Assembly: GCA_030686995.1 (NCBI GenBank)
Contig: CM060686.1
Coordinates: forward strand, 70,956,319 to 71,020,318
Length of the DNA stretch: 64,000 nucleotides
DNA from: Artemisia argyi
Taxonomy: Eukaryota; Streptophyta; Magnoliopsida; Asterales; Asteraceae
Reading direction: 5' to 3'
The stretch's first letter is position 1, and each line of letters opens with the position of its first letter. This document shows, in pieces, positions 55,466 through 64,000 of this stretch. The notes below the pieces were generated by a model. The model did no database searches. It saw only the letters and a list, made by a program, of their open reading frames with translations, and was not told where the DNA came from. The position numbers and the translations under genes are program-made.

Positions 55466-56575
55466 TCATTGGCGGTCAATCTTGTTCTTGAGCTTTCCAA
55501 GGAACCTTCCAAGATTCTTAAACATCCCCTTTGTTTGCTTGAACTCCGTCGATTCATTAGGAATATCCGGAAGTTGGGATAGGTATTCGAGAGGTGGGAG
55601 CCTAGAGTTTTTCAAATTGTCATCTTCACTCATTGAGGAAGATGATGATGAGGTAGGAGGATGAGGACATTTTCCTTGGGCTTTGTACACTCTCTTATCA
55701 CTAAGTGGGACAAAGGTGTGTGGAATGAGAGAGTAGTCAAGACGAAGACCATTTGGAGTTGGTGGAATGGGTGAGATGAACCTAAAGAGATGGGTCAAGA
55801 GCATTCCATACGGCATAGCCGTTGTGCCATGCACGGGAATGTCGGCCATTCTCTTGGCCATGTAGTAGGCAAGGTTGAAAGGTTGCCTAACGGACAAGGA
55901 GTAGAGCATGTAGCAAAGGCAAAGGTTGATATGATCTCGGTTTCCTATTGTGCTAATGACATTGGCTCTAAGGACTTCCTCCCATTTCTTGAATTGGGGC
56001 TTACGTTCATTCATTTCCATTCCATATGGATCCTTATCGACCTCATTTCCCGAACGGGTTCTCCTAGTGTTGGTTGTCCTAACAAAGAGGTGGTCACGGA
56101 GTACATCTTTTGATACAAAGGGTGTGTCATAAGGATGGATACGGTCTTGGAGTTTGTCAAGAGTTGAGAGGGAGTGCAAGTCGGAATAGATGCAAGTACC
56201 ACGGTTTGGGACACCTAGGATTTGAGCAAACTCCTCAAGAGTGAAGGAGTATTGATGACCACTAACCCTAAAGTTGATAGACATTTAACCATAATCATCC
56301 GTGGAGAGGACGGAGGATGCATGGAACTCTAGAATGAATCTGGGACAAATAGGCTCGTCGATATTCAAAAGACACTCAAAGTTGATTGTGGCAAATTCAG
56401 CGTAAAGGTTTGTGCCTTCTAGGAAAGACGGGTCAATGGTTCTACCCTCATGGACATAGTGTTTTTCTAAGGCTTTGAAAACGTTGACTTGGTTTGGGGT
56501 AAGGCCTTTGGTTTTGTGGTGTTTTGGTAGGTACTTAATGGTATCCTTGTGGTCGTAGTGGGTTAGAGGAGGCAT
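55466..56575 (-). pseudogene. A third ORF (post-pol ORF), one stop
   Basis: MPPLTHYDHKDTIKYLPKHH at 56575 starts a frame of about 370 codons with a single TAA at 56285-56287 (a YG-stop-MSINF context, likely from CAA). Noted text: INFRVSGHQYSFTLEEFAQI, LGVPNRGTCIYSDLHSL, KWEEVLRANVIS, GTTAMPYGMLLTHLFRF, a Ser run, and a basic end (NLGRFLGKLKNKI). The 'FTLEEFAQILGVP...GTC' pattern recalls the ORF-1-like proteins of plant Athila-type elements, but the placement after pol is Sirevirus-like. It is unrelated to the third ORF of B. Function unknown. Confidence 0.7.
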
Positions 56576-57411
56576 GATGATTCCTAGAACAACAAAATTT
56601 CACATTTTAGTTTAAGTAAACTACTATTATAATGTGGATGTTCTAGTGTGTGCCTATATGAAAACAATGTGGAGCTGCGGTTATCTTGACTCATTTTGAT
56701 GCTTCAAAATCGTTTTATAATGCAAGTTTTGTTATAAAACAAAAGATAACCCAAACGCTCCTAGTTCAATGTAGCTTCGTTTGAATGTACCCGAAAATAC
56801 ATATTGGTTATGTATTCCCTTTAGCATTCAAGAGACATTATGCAAGTGATGTTTTAAACATAACGTTTTGATTTTGTATTCTCAATGTGAGACGAAAAAA
56901 TAATTGTCCTATTTGTGAGAAATTTTTGGAAAGATTTGACATGGGGTGTTTTAGCAAACATGTTTATACTAAGTAAGAATGCAATTCCTAACTATGGGAA
57001 ACATGATTAGTTTTGTTAAACACCTAATCTTATGCATGAGTTTCTCAAGTTAATGCATAACCCCAAGTTTTTGTTTTTGTGCAAAAAATAGAATTCCTAG
57101 ACTCAGATCAGGATTGTAATCAAGTTTAGAATACTTACAATGATGATTGATTTGCAATGTAAATGAAAGGAAGGCCAAGAATTCATAGGTATGGATAGAT
57201 GGTAAAGTGAATAGTAGCAGTTTGGAAGTAGTGGTATGAGATAATGGGTGTTTGGTTTAATATAAACAAAAAATTGATTCTGCAGGTCGGCGGACACGGC
57301 GGACCCCTGAAATGGGTTTCGTCCGTTGTGTCTGAGGGTTCCGCTGACCCTGCTGAGAAAAAGAGTTATGGATTTGTTTTGATTTTTGTGATTTTTGTCT
57401 AATGTCCAGAA
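56576..57411 (-). other. A spacer between pol and third ORF, with GC-rich palindrome block
   Basis: Plain A/T-rich sequence apart from the block 57280-57357: CTGCAGGTCGGCGGACACGG, CGGACCCC, GGGTTTCGTCCG, GGGTTCCGCTGACC. It begins about 130 bases before the pol stop in plus coordinates and is the same module as in the LTR. Confidence 0.7.
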
Positions 57412-59351
57412 CTACAATGTAGGTTCCATGAGTCCTAAGCCTAGCCTAAGAATGTTAAAAGGTTCACGTTTAAGGGGTTTTGTGAGAATGTCGGCTATGT
57501 TGTCTTTGGAAGAAACTTTCTCAATTGAGATATTTCCTTTTTGAACGTTGTCACGAAGGAAATGATGACGGATTTCAATATGTTTGGTACGAGCATGTTG
57601 AACCGGGTTTTTGCTAAGATCAATGGCACCTTTGTTGTCACAAAGAATTGTGATGTCGTTGAGTTGAATTCCGTAGTCGACAAGAGCTTGCTTCATCCAA
57701 AGAGCTTGTTGACATGCCTTTCCGGCCAAAACGTACTCGGCTTCCGTTGTTGAGATAGCAAGAGCCATTTGCTTCTTAGAGAACCATGAGGTGAGACAAT
57801 GTCCAACAAAAGTACAAATACCACTTGTACTTTTTCTATCGACATAGTCACCGGCATGATCTGAGTCGGCATACACTATGGTGTCTATTCCCGTTCCTTT
57901 GGGATACCATAAACCTAAATGTGTAGTGCCCTTAATATACCTAAAAATCCTTTTAACGGCTTCGAGATGGGTAGTCTTAGGATCTTCTTGAAAACGAGCA
58001 CATAGACAAACACTAAACATAATGTCGGGTCTACTAGCCGTTAGGTAAAGTAGACTACCAATCATACTTCTATATTTAGTGCCATCTACGGATTCACTTT
58101 CCTCATCCTTGGTGAGTTTAGTTTCTGTGGACATGGTGTTTTGATTGGTTTCGAATCTTCTAATCCAAATTTCTTAAGCATGTCCTTAATATATTTAGAT
58201 TGGTTAAAGAACATAACATCTTCTAGTTGTTTAATTTGGAGTCCTTGGGAAAAGTTGAGTTCTCCCATCATACTCATTTCAAACTCGTCATGCATGATTT
58301 TTGAGAAATCCACACATAATTCTTGACAAGTTGATCCGAATATAATGTCATCAACATAGATTTGGACTATGATAATATGTGAATCTTTCTTCTTAGTGAA
58401 GAGAGTATTATCAACTAAGCCCATGGTATACTTATGGTTAACTAGGAAGGTTTTAAGTCGATCATACCATGCTTTTGGAGCTTGCTTAAGTCCGTAAAGA
58501 GCCTTTTTAAGTTTGTAAACATGATTTGGTTTTTCAAAATCGATGAAGCCCGGTGGTTGAGCAACATACACTTCTTCATTAATGACTCCGTTTAGAAATG
58601 CACTTTTGACGTCCATTTGAAAGAGTTTAAAATTGTGTGCACATGCATATGCAAGTAAGATTCTAATTCACTCGAGCCTAGCGACCGGAGCAAAAGTTTC
58701 ATCGTAGTCAATGCCTTCTTGTTGGTTATATCCTTGTGCAACTAGCCTAGCTTTGTTTCTAGACACAATTCCATTTTCATCCATTTTATTACGAAATACC
58801 CATTTTGTTCCAATTATAGTTTGACTCTTTGGTTGAGGAACTAATGTCCATACATCATTCCAAACAAATTGGTTTAACTCTTCTTGCATTGCAATTACCC
58901 AAGGCTCATCTTTGATGGCTTCATTAATATATTTAGGTTCAATTGTTGACACGAAACAAAAGTAGTTGCTTTCATTTTGAACTTTTGACCTTAGTGTTCT
59001 TTCGTTAATGTTGCCAATGACACCATCTAATGGATGACTTTTAGATTCTTTGACATTGACAAGATCTTTGTTTAATAGTTCATCTTCCTTGTCATCACTT
59101 AAAATTTCTTGTCTTTCTATTGCTTGGCTTTCAACTAAGTCATCATCTACCAAAGGTGATATCTTAGAGGGAGGTGGACTCTCGTCAAATGTTACGTTCA
59201 ACGATTCCTCGACTCTTAAGGTTTCTTTGTTCAAAACAATGTACGTTTTACTATTTTGTGAATATCCAAGAAATACACCTTCATAAGACTTTGGGTCAAA
59301 TTTGGGGAGATAATCCTTGGTGTTAAGAATGAAACATTTACTCCCAAACAC
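57412..59351 (-). pseudogene. A integrase C-terminus, reverse transcriptase and RNase H
   Basis: The 59351-58668 part holds [33 protein letters not shown] and [40 protein letters not shown] near 58665 breaks it. Then [30 protein letters not shown] and MSMMGELNFSQGLQIKQ follow. One base is missing near 58137, shifting the frame (IKTP|MSTETKLTKDEE). The rest is open: [45 protein letters not shown] and DILTKPLKREPF, stop at 57412. Confidence 0.92.
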
Positions 59352-60256
59352 TCTAAAGTATCCTAATGTAGGCTTTTTACCTTTATATAGTTCATAAGGA
59401 GTTTTATTTAAAAATGGTCTAATTAAGACTCAATTTAAAATGTAAGTTGATGTGTCAACGGCATTACACCAAAACTTTTGTGGAATGCTTTGTTCATTAA
59501 GCATTGTTCTACTCATCTCTTGCAATGTCCGGTTTTTACGTTCTACTACACCATTAGATTGAGGAGTACGTGGAGCCGAGAAGTTATAAGTAATACCATT
59601 AATATCACAAAAGTTTCCAAATTGAAATTCATATGCAAAAGTTCTAGACACCTAGATGTAGAAACCAAGTTTTTAGCCTTATGGCTATTATGGACTTGTT
59701 TACCGACTTTGCAAGCATCACAAAAGTGTTGGTCATATTTCAACTTAGGTAGGTTTAGAACTAAGTCTTTGGAGGAGAGGTTTTGGATTAGTCTCATGTT
59801 AGTGTGTCCTAAACGTCTATGCCATAAAGTTGAAGATTCATCTAATGAGGTAAGACAAAGTTTGTCTCTAGATGTTGGATCCATTTTCATGACGTATACG
59901 TTGTTCTTAAGGACACTTTTGGCTATGGTTATACCATCTTTAATTATCTTACTTCCGTTTTCACTAAAAATGACATTATACTTATTACGACAAAGTTGAC
60001 TAATGCTAAGGAGATTAAAACCTAAGTTATCAACATGAGCTACATCATCTATGAAAAGGGATTCATGAGAGATTGTACCTTTTCAGATGATTTTGCTCTT
60101 AGCTTTACTACCAAACGTAACATTACCTCCGTCACATTTGTGATAAGTAGTGAAGACGCTTTTGTTACCCGTCATGTGCCTTGAACAACCGCTATCTTTA
60201 ATCCATTCATCCGGTTCCAAACAAACTTTGAGGCACACCTATTTTATGAAAAACAC
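59352..60256 (-). pseudogene. A protease and integrase, with integrase core deleted
   Basis: Protease WIKDSGCSRHMTGNKSVF near 60170-60220 keeps Asp-Ser-Gly but is followed by a TGA near 60085. Integrase text starts with LWHRRLGHTNM and CDACKVGKQVHN and reaches CLELLHM, then jumps near 59628-59636 straight into YEFQFGNFCDINGITYNF in another frame. The expected stretch with the first two catalytic Asp residues, some 60-70 codons, is absent. The third motif (TPQSNGVVERKNRTLQ) is intact. A stop follows at about 59428. Confidence 0.88.
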
Positions 60257-60592
60257 TCAAACATTTGGTCCCCAATTTCTCTTGGGTCCATTTTGGTTAA
60301 GCATACCATTAACTTGTTCCAAGTATGAAAATAGAGCATAAGGGTTCCATGACATGTAATTTGGAGTTTGGTAATGTCTAGGAGTGTTTTGGTTCCAAAC
60401 ATGTTGGTAGTTTGGTCGAGCGTTGAAGTTGCTCTTTGGAAAGGGGCGTTTGGGAATTGGAGTCTTAGGTCTTGTTTGAGTAGTCTTAGTTCTAAATTCA
60501 TTTTTACTAAGTCCTACTCTAGTTTTAAACATAGGTTTTGTTCCATTTTTATACGTAACTTTAACAAATTTTGAACGATCCGATGTGGATGG

Positions 60593-60686
60593 AGTTACTG
60601 CTGCAGCAGACCTGGCGGAACCTTCGGGTCCAACGGACGGAACCCTGTATTGGGTTCCGTCTATTCCGCGGGCTGCTGTAGCAGTT
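60593..60686 (-). repeat. GC-rich palindrome block inside A gag coding region
   Basis: Outer arms CTGCTGCAGCAG and CTGCTGTAGCAG enclose TGGCGGAACC, GGACGGAACCC, GGGTTCCGTC and CCGCGGGC. It stays in frame with gag and stands out from the A/T-rich coding around it. Confidence 0.8.
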
Positions 60687-61291
60687 TTGTTTGTTTCTTG
60701 TGCAATCTTTTCTTGTCTCGTTTGACCCTTTGAAGTTTCTATTTTCATGAATCCTAGTCCTATTTTATCAAAGGGTAACTTTTGAATTTTCATAATTTCA
60801 TCCGCACAAGAAATGCTTTTATCGAACTTCTTAAACCTTGTGGTTTGTTTTATTAGATCATTTTGAGTAATTTTAAGTTTCTCAATTTCGAGTTTAAGTT
60901 CTTCACATGATTTGAAAGAAGTGTCAATACCTTCACTCTTTTCTAATCTCTTAGCTTTTTCTTTTAATTCATAAACTTTATTTTCTAAAAACTCCTTTTT
61001 AGTTTTCAAAAACTTATTTTTGTTTATGATTTTTAAGCTCAATTCACAAAGGTTGTTATATTCTTTTTGTAAGGTGTCATCATCAATAGAGGAGTAAGAT
61101 GAGTCGGAGAATACCTCATTTGAGTTGTGAGCCATGAGAGCAATATCATCATTCTTTGGCTCATCGTCATCTCCTTCATAGTCACTCTAAGCACCACCCA
61201 CAAAAGCTTGTTGAGGTTTGCTCTTGGGTGGTTTTGGACATTCTCCTACAAGATGACTTGTGTCTCCACACCTATAACATTTTCTTTCAAC

Positions 61292-62153
61292 TTTTCCTTT
61301 CCTATCATCACGATCTTTTCGGAAAGTTTTCTTGTCATCTTTAGGTTGCCTTACAAACTTTCCTCTTCTACGAAAGAACTTCTTAAAGTCTCTAACGGTC
61401 ATAGCATATTCCTCATCATCACTATCTGAAGTAGATTCTTCATCATCACTTGATTGGACTCTCGCTTTTAAGGCAATGGACTTAACTTTTTCTTTCTTGC
61501 CTCAAACTAGTTCCGAATCTTTTTCCATTACCATTTCATGAACTTTGAGGTTTCCAATTAGCTCATCAAGTGACATGCTTGAAAGATCTTTGGATTCCTC
61601 AATTGCCGTCACTTTTGCTCTCCACTTTGGATTGAGTGCTCTAAGAAATTTCCTGACAAAGTTCTTACGACAAAAAGATTCATCAAGTGCTTTAAGTAAA
61701 TTAATAATAGTGTTTCGGAAAGTTTTCCTTTCCTATCATCACGATCTTTTCGGAAAGTTTTCTTGTCATCTTTAGGTTGCCTTACAAACTTTCCTCTTCT
61801 ACGAAAGAACTTCTTAAAGTCTCTAACGGTCATAGCATATTCCTCATCATCACTATCTGAAGTAGATTCTTCATCATCACTTGATTGGACTCTCGCTTTT
61901 AAGGCAATGGACTTAACTTTTTCTTTCTTGCCTCAAACTAGTTCCGAATCTTTTTCCATTACCATTTCATGAACTTTGAGGTTTCCAATTAGCTCATCAA
62001 GTGACATGCTTGAAAGATCTTTGGATTCCTCAATTGCCGTCACTTTTGCTCTCCACTTCGGATTGAGTGCTCTAAGAAATTTCCTGACAAAGTTCTTACG
62101 ACAAAAAGATTCATCAAGTGCTTTAAGTAAATTAATAATAGTGTTAAACCTAG
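61292..62153 (-). repeat. 431-bp tandem duplication in A gag
   Basis: 61292-61714 and 61723-62145 match except for one base seen by eye (T versus C near 61630/62061). The junction carries eight extra bases TCGGAAAG (61715-61722), also found 30 bases inside the unit, which suggests a templated filler. 431 is not a multiple of three, so the duplication itself is a frameshift. Both copies carry the same TGA, so that stop came first. Confidence 0.95.
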
Positions 62154-62614
62154 CAAAAGCATTATCAATAATCTCATCTTCGGAAATAAAAAATTGTTCA
62201 TATTGTTGAACAAGAAGATCAATTTTTTTATCTTTAACTTGTGAGTTTCCTTGATGAGTGACAATTAGAGATTGCCAAATATCTTTGGCGGTTTTACACA
62301 AAAAGACTCTTTCATATTCTTTTTTAGGCAAAGCGTTGTAAAGCATCATTTTAGCTTCATTATTTTTACCAATTAATTTCTTTTGATCATCATCTTTAAT
62401 GTTAGTAACTACGTTATCACCATCAATGATTATATACCATAAATCTATATCTTTAGATTTTACGTAAGTTTCAAAACGGTTTTTCCAATATATAAAACTA
62501 TTTGCTTCAAAGAGTGGTGGTCTTTGCATAGATTGCCCTTCTTTGTAATTTTCAAAATCCATGGATCGTTTCAAGTTTTAAAACACAATATATTTTAAAA
62601 GCTTGAGTAACGTA

Positions 62615-62627
62615 GCTCTTGATGCCA
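62615..62627 (-). other. A primer binding site (Met-tRNA type, altered)
   Basis: TGGCATCAAGAGC on the element strand, two bases inside the 5' LTR. Compared with TGGTATCAGAGC it has one substitution and one extra A. Confidence 0.75.
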
Positions 62628-62629
62628 AT

Positions 62630-63753
62630 TGTGGAAAACTAGAAGGGGGGTTAAATAGTTTACCGTTTAAAATCTTTTTAACTTGTTTAGTTAGCTTTGA
62701 AACTTTCCGTTTGATCAAAGATATATACACAAATACAATACATAACATGCAAGTAAATGAAAGAAACGATCAAACCACAACACGAGTATTTATCGTGGTT
62801 CGGTTACAAGGACTCTTTTTCCTTGCCCTACGCCCACGCCCCGAGTATCCAACTCGAGAGTTTCTTTCACTAGTCAACAAGCTCCTTTCACCGGCGGAGA
62901 AAACCTTACACGTCGCTTATACTTTTACCGACACTAAGCTAGATGTCGAGTTCTTTACCAAGGGTACAACCACTCCCGTTAGTTCTTTTACAAGGGTACA
63001 ACTACTCCCGATACACTTTGTATTTTGAGGACTAAAATACTAACCGATCACTACTAAAAATACACAATCAAATGAAGTGTAAACTACACAAGTCTACACA
63101 ATGCTAAGCTAACAAGTCTAGCAACGTTGTGTTGAATACTTGTTACTTTTAATGAGCTCGTGAATCTCTTTGCTACAAAAAGAAACTTCACATATGAAAT
63201 GTTAAAGGGTTAGATGAAAGAATGAATGTGTGTGTGCAAAATATGATATGGAGTGATAAGCCAAAAATCAACTTGTGGCCTGGTATTTATAGCAAAGCCT
63301 TCTGCAGGCCTGACGGATACGGCGGAACGCTCATATGGGTTCCACCCGTGTACCCTCAGGGTTCCGCCGGGCTTGCAGTTGGTTTTGCAATAAATCTTGC
63401 AAACCAAACAAAGTCACATCTCATTACACCTTGCAAATCAAGCAATGTCACATCTCATAACATCTAGTCAAACACTAAACTTGCAAGCAACCACATAGTA
63501 AGTCAAACACATTTCTTTCCATAAATGTATATTGACAAAACTTTCCATAAATGTGATGTGACAATTCTATTTTAAGAAATAAAAGATGTTGTGTTTTATG
63601 AAATGTAAAATGTAGCAAAAGTCTAGTTTATGCAAGTCTTTAAAACTAAGATTATGTTTTACTTAGAAACTAAAGTTTACATTTTGTTGTTAACAAAACT
63701 TAGCGAAGATCGTAAAATATAAATAACGTTTTTAGGCGATATTTGTATTAACA
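62630..63753 (-). repeat. A 5' LTR
   Basis: Partner of 23333-24456. The palindrome block at 63303-63379 shows a higher density of differences (about 6 in 50 bases) than the rest of the LTR. The TATA box lies at about 63283-63293 on the minus strand. TGCTT follows at 63754-63758. Confidence 0.95.
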
Positions 63754-64000
63754 TGCTTATCTCTAAAAGCTCAATGAAAACATAAAACCAACCACTGTTA
63801 GTTTTATAAGCTTGCATAAGCTTCAATTAATCTTTTCAGTAAAGCTTCTTTCACATAAGTTTGTTAGTTTTGTTGTTTATATGATTTTGCAAAAGAAAAT
63901 CAAAGAAAAAAAATAATATGGGAAAGTGCACTTAGCCAGGGTCGAACCTGTGACCTCTTGGTTCCAAGTGGCAAAACCAAGGCTGACCCCTGCACCATCT
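63754..64000 (+). repeat. F2 LTR segment 3, running off the window
   Basis: It resumes the F-family LTR after A: AGCTTGCATAAGCTTC words, then an A-rich stretch, then GGGTCGAACCTGTGACC near 63940, the diverged antisense B-box-like block. The matching point in F1 is near 14560-14640. Confidence 0.8.

Larger units (their letters stand above)
60257..62574 (-). pseudogene. A gag, with 431-bp tandem duplication
   Basis: [20 protein letters not shown] (62574) begins the copia gag domain: [52 protein letters not shown] follows DSELV (about 61931), probably from CGA. The unit 61292-61722 repeats 61723-62153, shifting the frame. Then come the CCHC knuckle CYRCGDTSHLVGEC (about 61250), a TAG near 61186 at a Trp position, and a long coiled coil (ENKVYELKEKAKRLEKSEG). 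The GC-rich block at 60593-60686 is translated as ARGIDGTQYRVPSVGPEG, and the frame ends near 60257. Confidence 0.9.
23333..63753 (-). mobile_element. Element A: Sirevirus-type Ty1/copia element, defective, carrying nested insertions
   Basis: LTRs 23333-24456 and 62630-63753 (both 1124 bp, about 30 mismatches by eye) are bounded by TGCTT on both sides. On the minus strand: primer site, gag, protease, integrase, reverse transcriptase, RNase H, an extra ORF, then A-rich/G-rich 3' motifs. The gene order and the third ORF after pol are Sirevirus features. It is inactive: 431-bp duplication in gag, integrase core deleted, frameshifts and stops. Elements E (with B, D, C) sit in its 3' untranslated part. 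Confidence 0.92.
17905..64000 (+). mobile_element. Element F2: second giant-LTR element, only part of one LTR visible
   Basis: At 17905 the sequence changes from T coding text to TGATGAGT...ACTCATCA, the F-family LTR start, and follows the F1 LTR order with clear divergence. Segments are 17905-20085, 22849-23332 and 63754-64000, interrupted by G and A. The window ends at the tRNA-like block, about 3.2 kb into the LTR by alignment with F1, so the LTR is unfinished. Whether this is a whole element or a solo LTR cannot be told. Confidence 0.85.

Overview
This window reads as intergenic repeat DNA from a flowering-plant nuclear genome. I see no credible host gene, rRNA, or intact tRNA. Almost every base belongs to LTR retrotransposons inserted into one another. 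Several element proteins (a Tekay-like gag, the third ORF of one Sirevirus, and the ORFs of two Athila-like non-autonomous elements) resemble, from memory, element proteins common in daisy-family (Asteraceae) genomes. I therefore infer an Asteraceae plant with moderate confidence; no search was run.

Layers, with labels used below. T (1-17904, minus strand) is an old, heavily mutated Ty3/gypsy chromovirus of Tekay/Del type. Its left end lies outside the window. T is split by F1 (3482-15452, plus), a complete non-autonomous element with ~4.1 kb LTRs, a tRNA-Asp-type primer site, one long gag-like ORF and no pol. T is cut again at 17904 by F2, a diverged relative of F1. Only part of one F2 LTR is visible, in three pieces (17905-20085, 22849-23332, 63754-64000), and it runs off the right edge. 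Inside F2 lie G (20086-22843, minus), a young 2.76 kb non-autonomous element, and A (23333-63753, minus), a Sirevirus-type Ty1/copia element that has been expanded to 40 kb by later insertions.

Inside A is E (30328 to about 54650, plus), the 3' part of an Athila-like non-autonomous element. E holds B (31279-43892, minus; a second Sirevirus with gag, protease, integrase, RT, RNase H and a long third ORF), D (44952-52488, plus; a non-autonomous Sirevirus) and C (to 30327, plus; a D relative that has lost its 5' LTR). Boundaries of F1, G, A, B and D are fixed by matching LTR ends plus exact 5-bp target duplications: CTTCT, TTTGT, TGCTT, TATAA and GGACT. LTR divergence judged by eye (A ~3%, B ~2.5%, F1 ~2%, D ~1.5%, G ~0.3%) agrees with the nesting order.

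No autonomous element here looks functional. T has stops and changed catalytic residues. B has several stops, frameshifts and an integrase Glu-to-Gly change. A has lost the integrase core and carries a 431-bp tandem duplication in gag.

The pattern most worth following is shared cis-architecture. Each family carries its own short palindromic or repeated word. In the A, B, C/D and E families it is clustered just upstream of the LTR TATA box, and in A, C and E the same word is also seeded at internal sites next to or inside ORFs. Palindrome clusters are known in Sirevirus LTRs; internal seeding, and an equivalent in an Athila-like element, appear less well described.
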